Origin: VBAS01 sp963773465
GTDB taxonomy: Bacteria > Bacteroidota > Bacteroidia > Chitinophagales > Chitinophagaceae
Direction of reading: 5' to 3'
NCBI GenBank assembly: GCA_963773465.1
Contig: CAVZBF010000001.1
Location: forward strand, 1,922,001-1,986,000
DNA: 64,000 nucleotides
Positions 62,651 to 64,000 of this stretch are shown piece by piece; position 1 is the first letter of the stretch, and each line of letters starts with the position of its first letter. The notes under the pieces are model-generated. The model saw only the letters and a program-made list of their open reading frames with translations. It was not told the DNA's origin and searched no databases. Both the position numbers and the translations under genes were made by a program.

Positions 62651-64000
62651 TTATTTTTTCAATATGGTTTTTACGAGCTTGGTTCCAGGGTAGCTTACTT
62701 TCAGTACATACACTCCACTGGAAAGAATACCATCTGTATTGATCGTGAAGGTTGAAACCTGGCTTGGTCCAATATAGCGTTTTACGAATGCGCCTTTTGC
62801 ATCAAAGAAATCAAACACCACTACTGTGTTTGTTGCCGGGCGGGACAATCGTGCCACGATATAATTTGTAAATGGATTTGGTGAAATAAACAATCGTTGC
62901 GGTGCATCATCTTTCTTAATGAATATCGTATTGCTGTACAATATATATCCGTCGCTATGCTGCATTTTTATCCTGTAATAATTGTATTGCACATTTTCAG
63001 GATCAGTAAAATTATAACTGCTTGAGGAAAGCTTATTACCTGAAGCCTGCAGCGTGCCGATACGATGGAATGCAGTGCCATCATAAGATTTTTCTATTTC
63101 AAACACGCTGCTGTTTATTTCAGCAGATGTTGTCCATGTAAGATTGATATTAGTTCCGGAGATCTGGCCGCTAAGAACAAGCAGCGTATTCATTCTTCCT
63201 GCCACACCAAAACCATACCCTGAGAAACCGGTTTCAAAAATACCGGACAATGTATAATAGTTTGGACCAAATGATCTCTTCACAGCATCTATTACTTTAA
63301 TTGTTCCTGCACCATCGGGTTGTGCATTTGCCGGTGTTACATTGCTTATTCTTGATGGCAGTTTTATTATTTGAATGCTATCCCATGGTTTGCCTGTCGC
63401 AGCTTCCCATCCTTCTTTTTCCGCTTTAGTAAAATAGAATGTTACTTCATACCTGCCTGTAGCATTGTTAGTAGTCGGTAAAATGCGGAAGGTTTTATCC
63501 ATAACGTAATTGCCAGGATTATTATTCCAGAATTGTTTAACACCTGTGCCTGCCCTGTCGATGATCACTTGCGTACATCCATAATTGTGATCTGATAAGT
63601 TCAATACTCTTGCCATGATCTGGCCACTGCTTGTATAATAGAACAGGTCATTCTTTGCACCAAGAGATTCTGTTTTCTCACTGTTCAACGCTGTAGCAAC
63701 CGGATCACCAAACGTTGCTGCAAAGGTTGTGTTCACACGGTTATCATCAAGGAATGCTGCAGCAAGAAGACAACCTGCACCGGTGGCTGTTGTATGATTT
63801 GAATAAACAGATGCCCTGATGCCCGTTCCAAATGCAGCTGCTTTTCCTTCTACTACATCCGTTACGCCTTCTGCGGTACCTCCCGTATTATCAAAGCAGA
63901 ATTGTATAACAACATTTGATGTTCCGTCCCAAACAAATGGTGTAGAGAAATTAATTGTGTTCTCGCCAGCCACTGTTGAATAATCTCCGGAATATGCTTG
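62651..64000 (-). CDS. T9SS-secreted protein, C-terminal part (cut by window end)
   Basis: Frame open through the window edge (AYSGDYSTVAGENTINF precedes the first methionine-like codon), so the 5' part is missing. The visible 440-plus residues are the module shared with the 53175 protein: IDRAGTGVKQFW, NYVMDKTFRILPTTNNATG, KLPSRISNVTP, PDGAGT, then fibronectin-like TWTTSAEINSSVFEIEKS and a C-terminal sorting domain LFISPNPFTNYIVARL ... VLKVSYPGTKLVKTILKK. Unbroken here. Secreted via T9SS. Confidence 0.88.
   Translation of the reverse strand, partial: QAYSGDYSTVAGENTINFSTPFVWDGTSNVVIQFCFDNTGGTAEGVTDVVEGKAAAFGTGIRASVYSNHTTATGAGCLLAAAFLDDNRVNTTFAATFGDPVATALNSEKTESLGAKNDLFYYTSSGQIMARVLNLSDHNYGCTQVIIDRAGTGVKQFWNNNPGNYVMDKTFRILPTTNNATGRYEVTFYFTKAEKEGWEAATGKPWDSIQIIKLPSRISNVTPANAQPDGAGTIKVIDAVKRSFGPNYYTLSGIFETGFSGYGFGVAGRMNTLLVLSGQISGTNINLTWTTSAEINSSVFEIEKSYDGTAFHRIGTLQASGNKLSSSSYNFTDPENVQYNYYRIKMQHSDGYILYSNTIFIKKDDAPQRLFISPNPFTNYIVARLSRPATNTVVVFDFFDAKGAFVKRYIGPSQVSTFTINTDGILSSGVYVLKVSYPGTKLVKTILKK

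Noticed and set aside
1..64000. tRNA or rRNA genes
   Set aside because: No sequence with the conserved T-loop/acceptor arrangement or rRNA blocks was recognised by eye; a covariance-model scan would be decisive.

Overview
The window is a chromosomal piece from a member of the Bacteroidota, most likely the family Chitinophagaceae. The evidence is: type IX secretion (T9SS) C-terminal sorting domains on three giant secreted proteins, SusC-like/OMP_b-brl_3 outer-membrane barrels with carboxypeptidase-regulatory-like N-termini, DUF4476, DUF3276, DUF3667 and the Bacteroidetes-type GlmU, many small lipoproteins, A+T-rich DNA, an absence of Shine-Dalgarno sequences, and promoter -7 elements of the TAnnTTTG type. 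No tRNA, rRNA, CRISPR array, insertion sequence or prophage was recognised.

Layout. 0-6 kb: end of a HAD phosphatase, a secreted protein, a minus-strand glycan/lipid glycosylation operon (GT39-like, GT2, DUF2304) and lepA. 6-32 kb: an accessory-looking stretch of small secreted, lipoprotein and membrane proteins (sulfatase, NlpC/P60, DedA, VanZ, NIPSNAP, LEA-like, DUF4476 repeats, two GNAT enzymes, c-type cytochrome-like lipoprotein, MFS transporter, SLATT-like 2TM protein, DUF559 nuclease), with degenerate intergenic repeats and several strong hairpins. 32-41 kb: CBS/DUF2784 pair, acyl-CoA-binding protein, a small surface-glycan group (methyltransferase, GT4, flippase, FkbM methyltransferase), then glmU-like, tpiA and rpmE. 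41-50 kb: YajQ and three tandem paralogous outer-membrane barrel genes. 50-64 kb: threonine aldolase, pgi, a very large T9SS protein, DUF3276 (PUR-like), an MsbA-like ABC exporter and two more T9SS cargo proteins, the last cut by the window end.

The most important caution: about fifteen otherwise convincing genes are broken by frameshifts, including housekeeping genes lepA, tpiA and pgi. In nearly every gene with a single break the net change is one inserted base. This looks like insertion-biased sequencing or assembly error rather than decay. I annotate whole genes across the breaks and say where each break is; genes with many breaks are typed as pseudogene only to flag that the given sequence does not translate.

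Most genes appear ordinary for the family. The most interesting candidates for follow-up are a SLATT-like two-TM protein with a multi-TM partner, a DUF559 nuclease gene downstream of palindromic repeats, a perfect operator-like palindrome shared by two promoters of secreted-protein genes, start codons placed 4-7 nt after -7 promoter elements (possible leaderless mRNAs), and several small paralogous protein families of unknown function.
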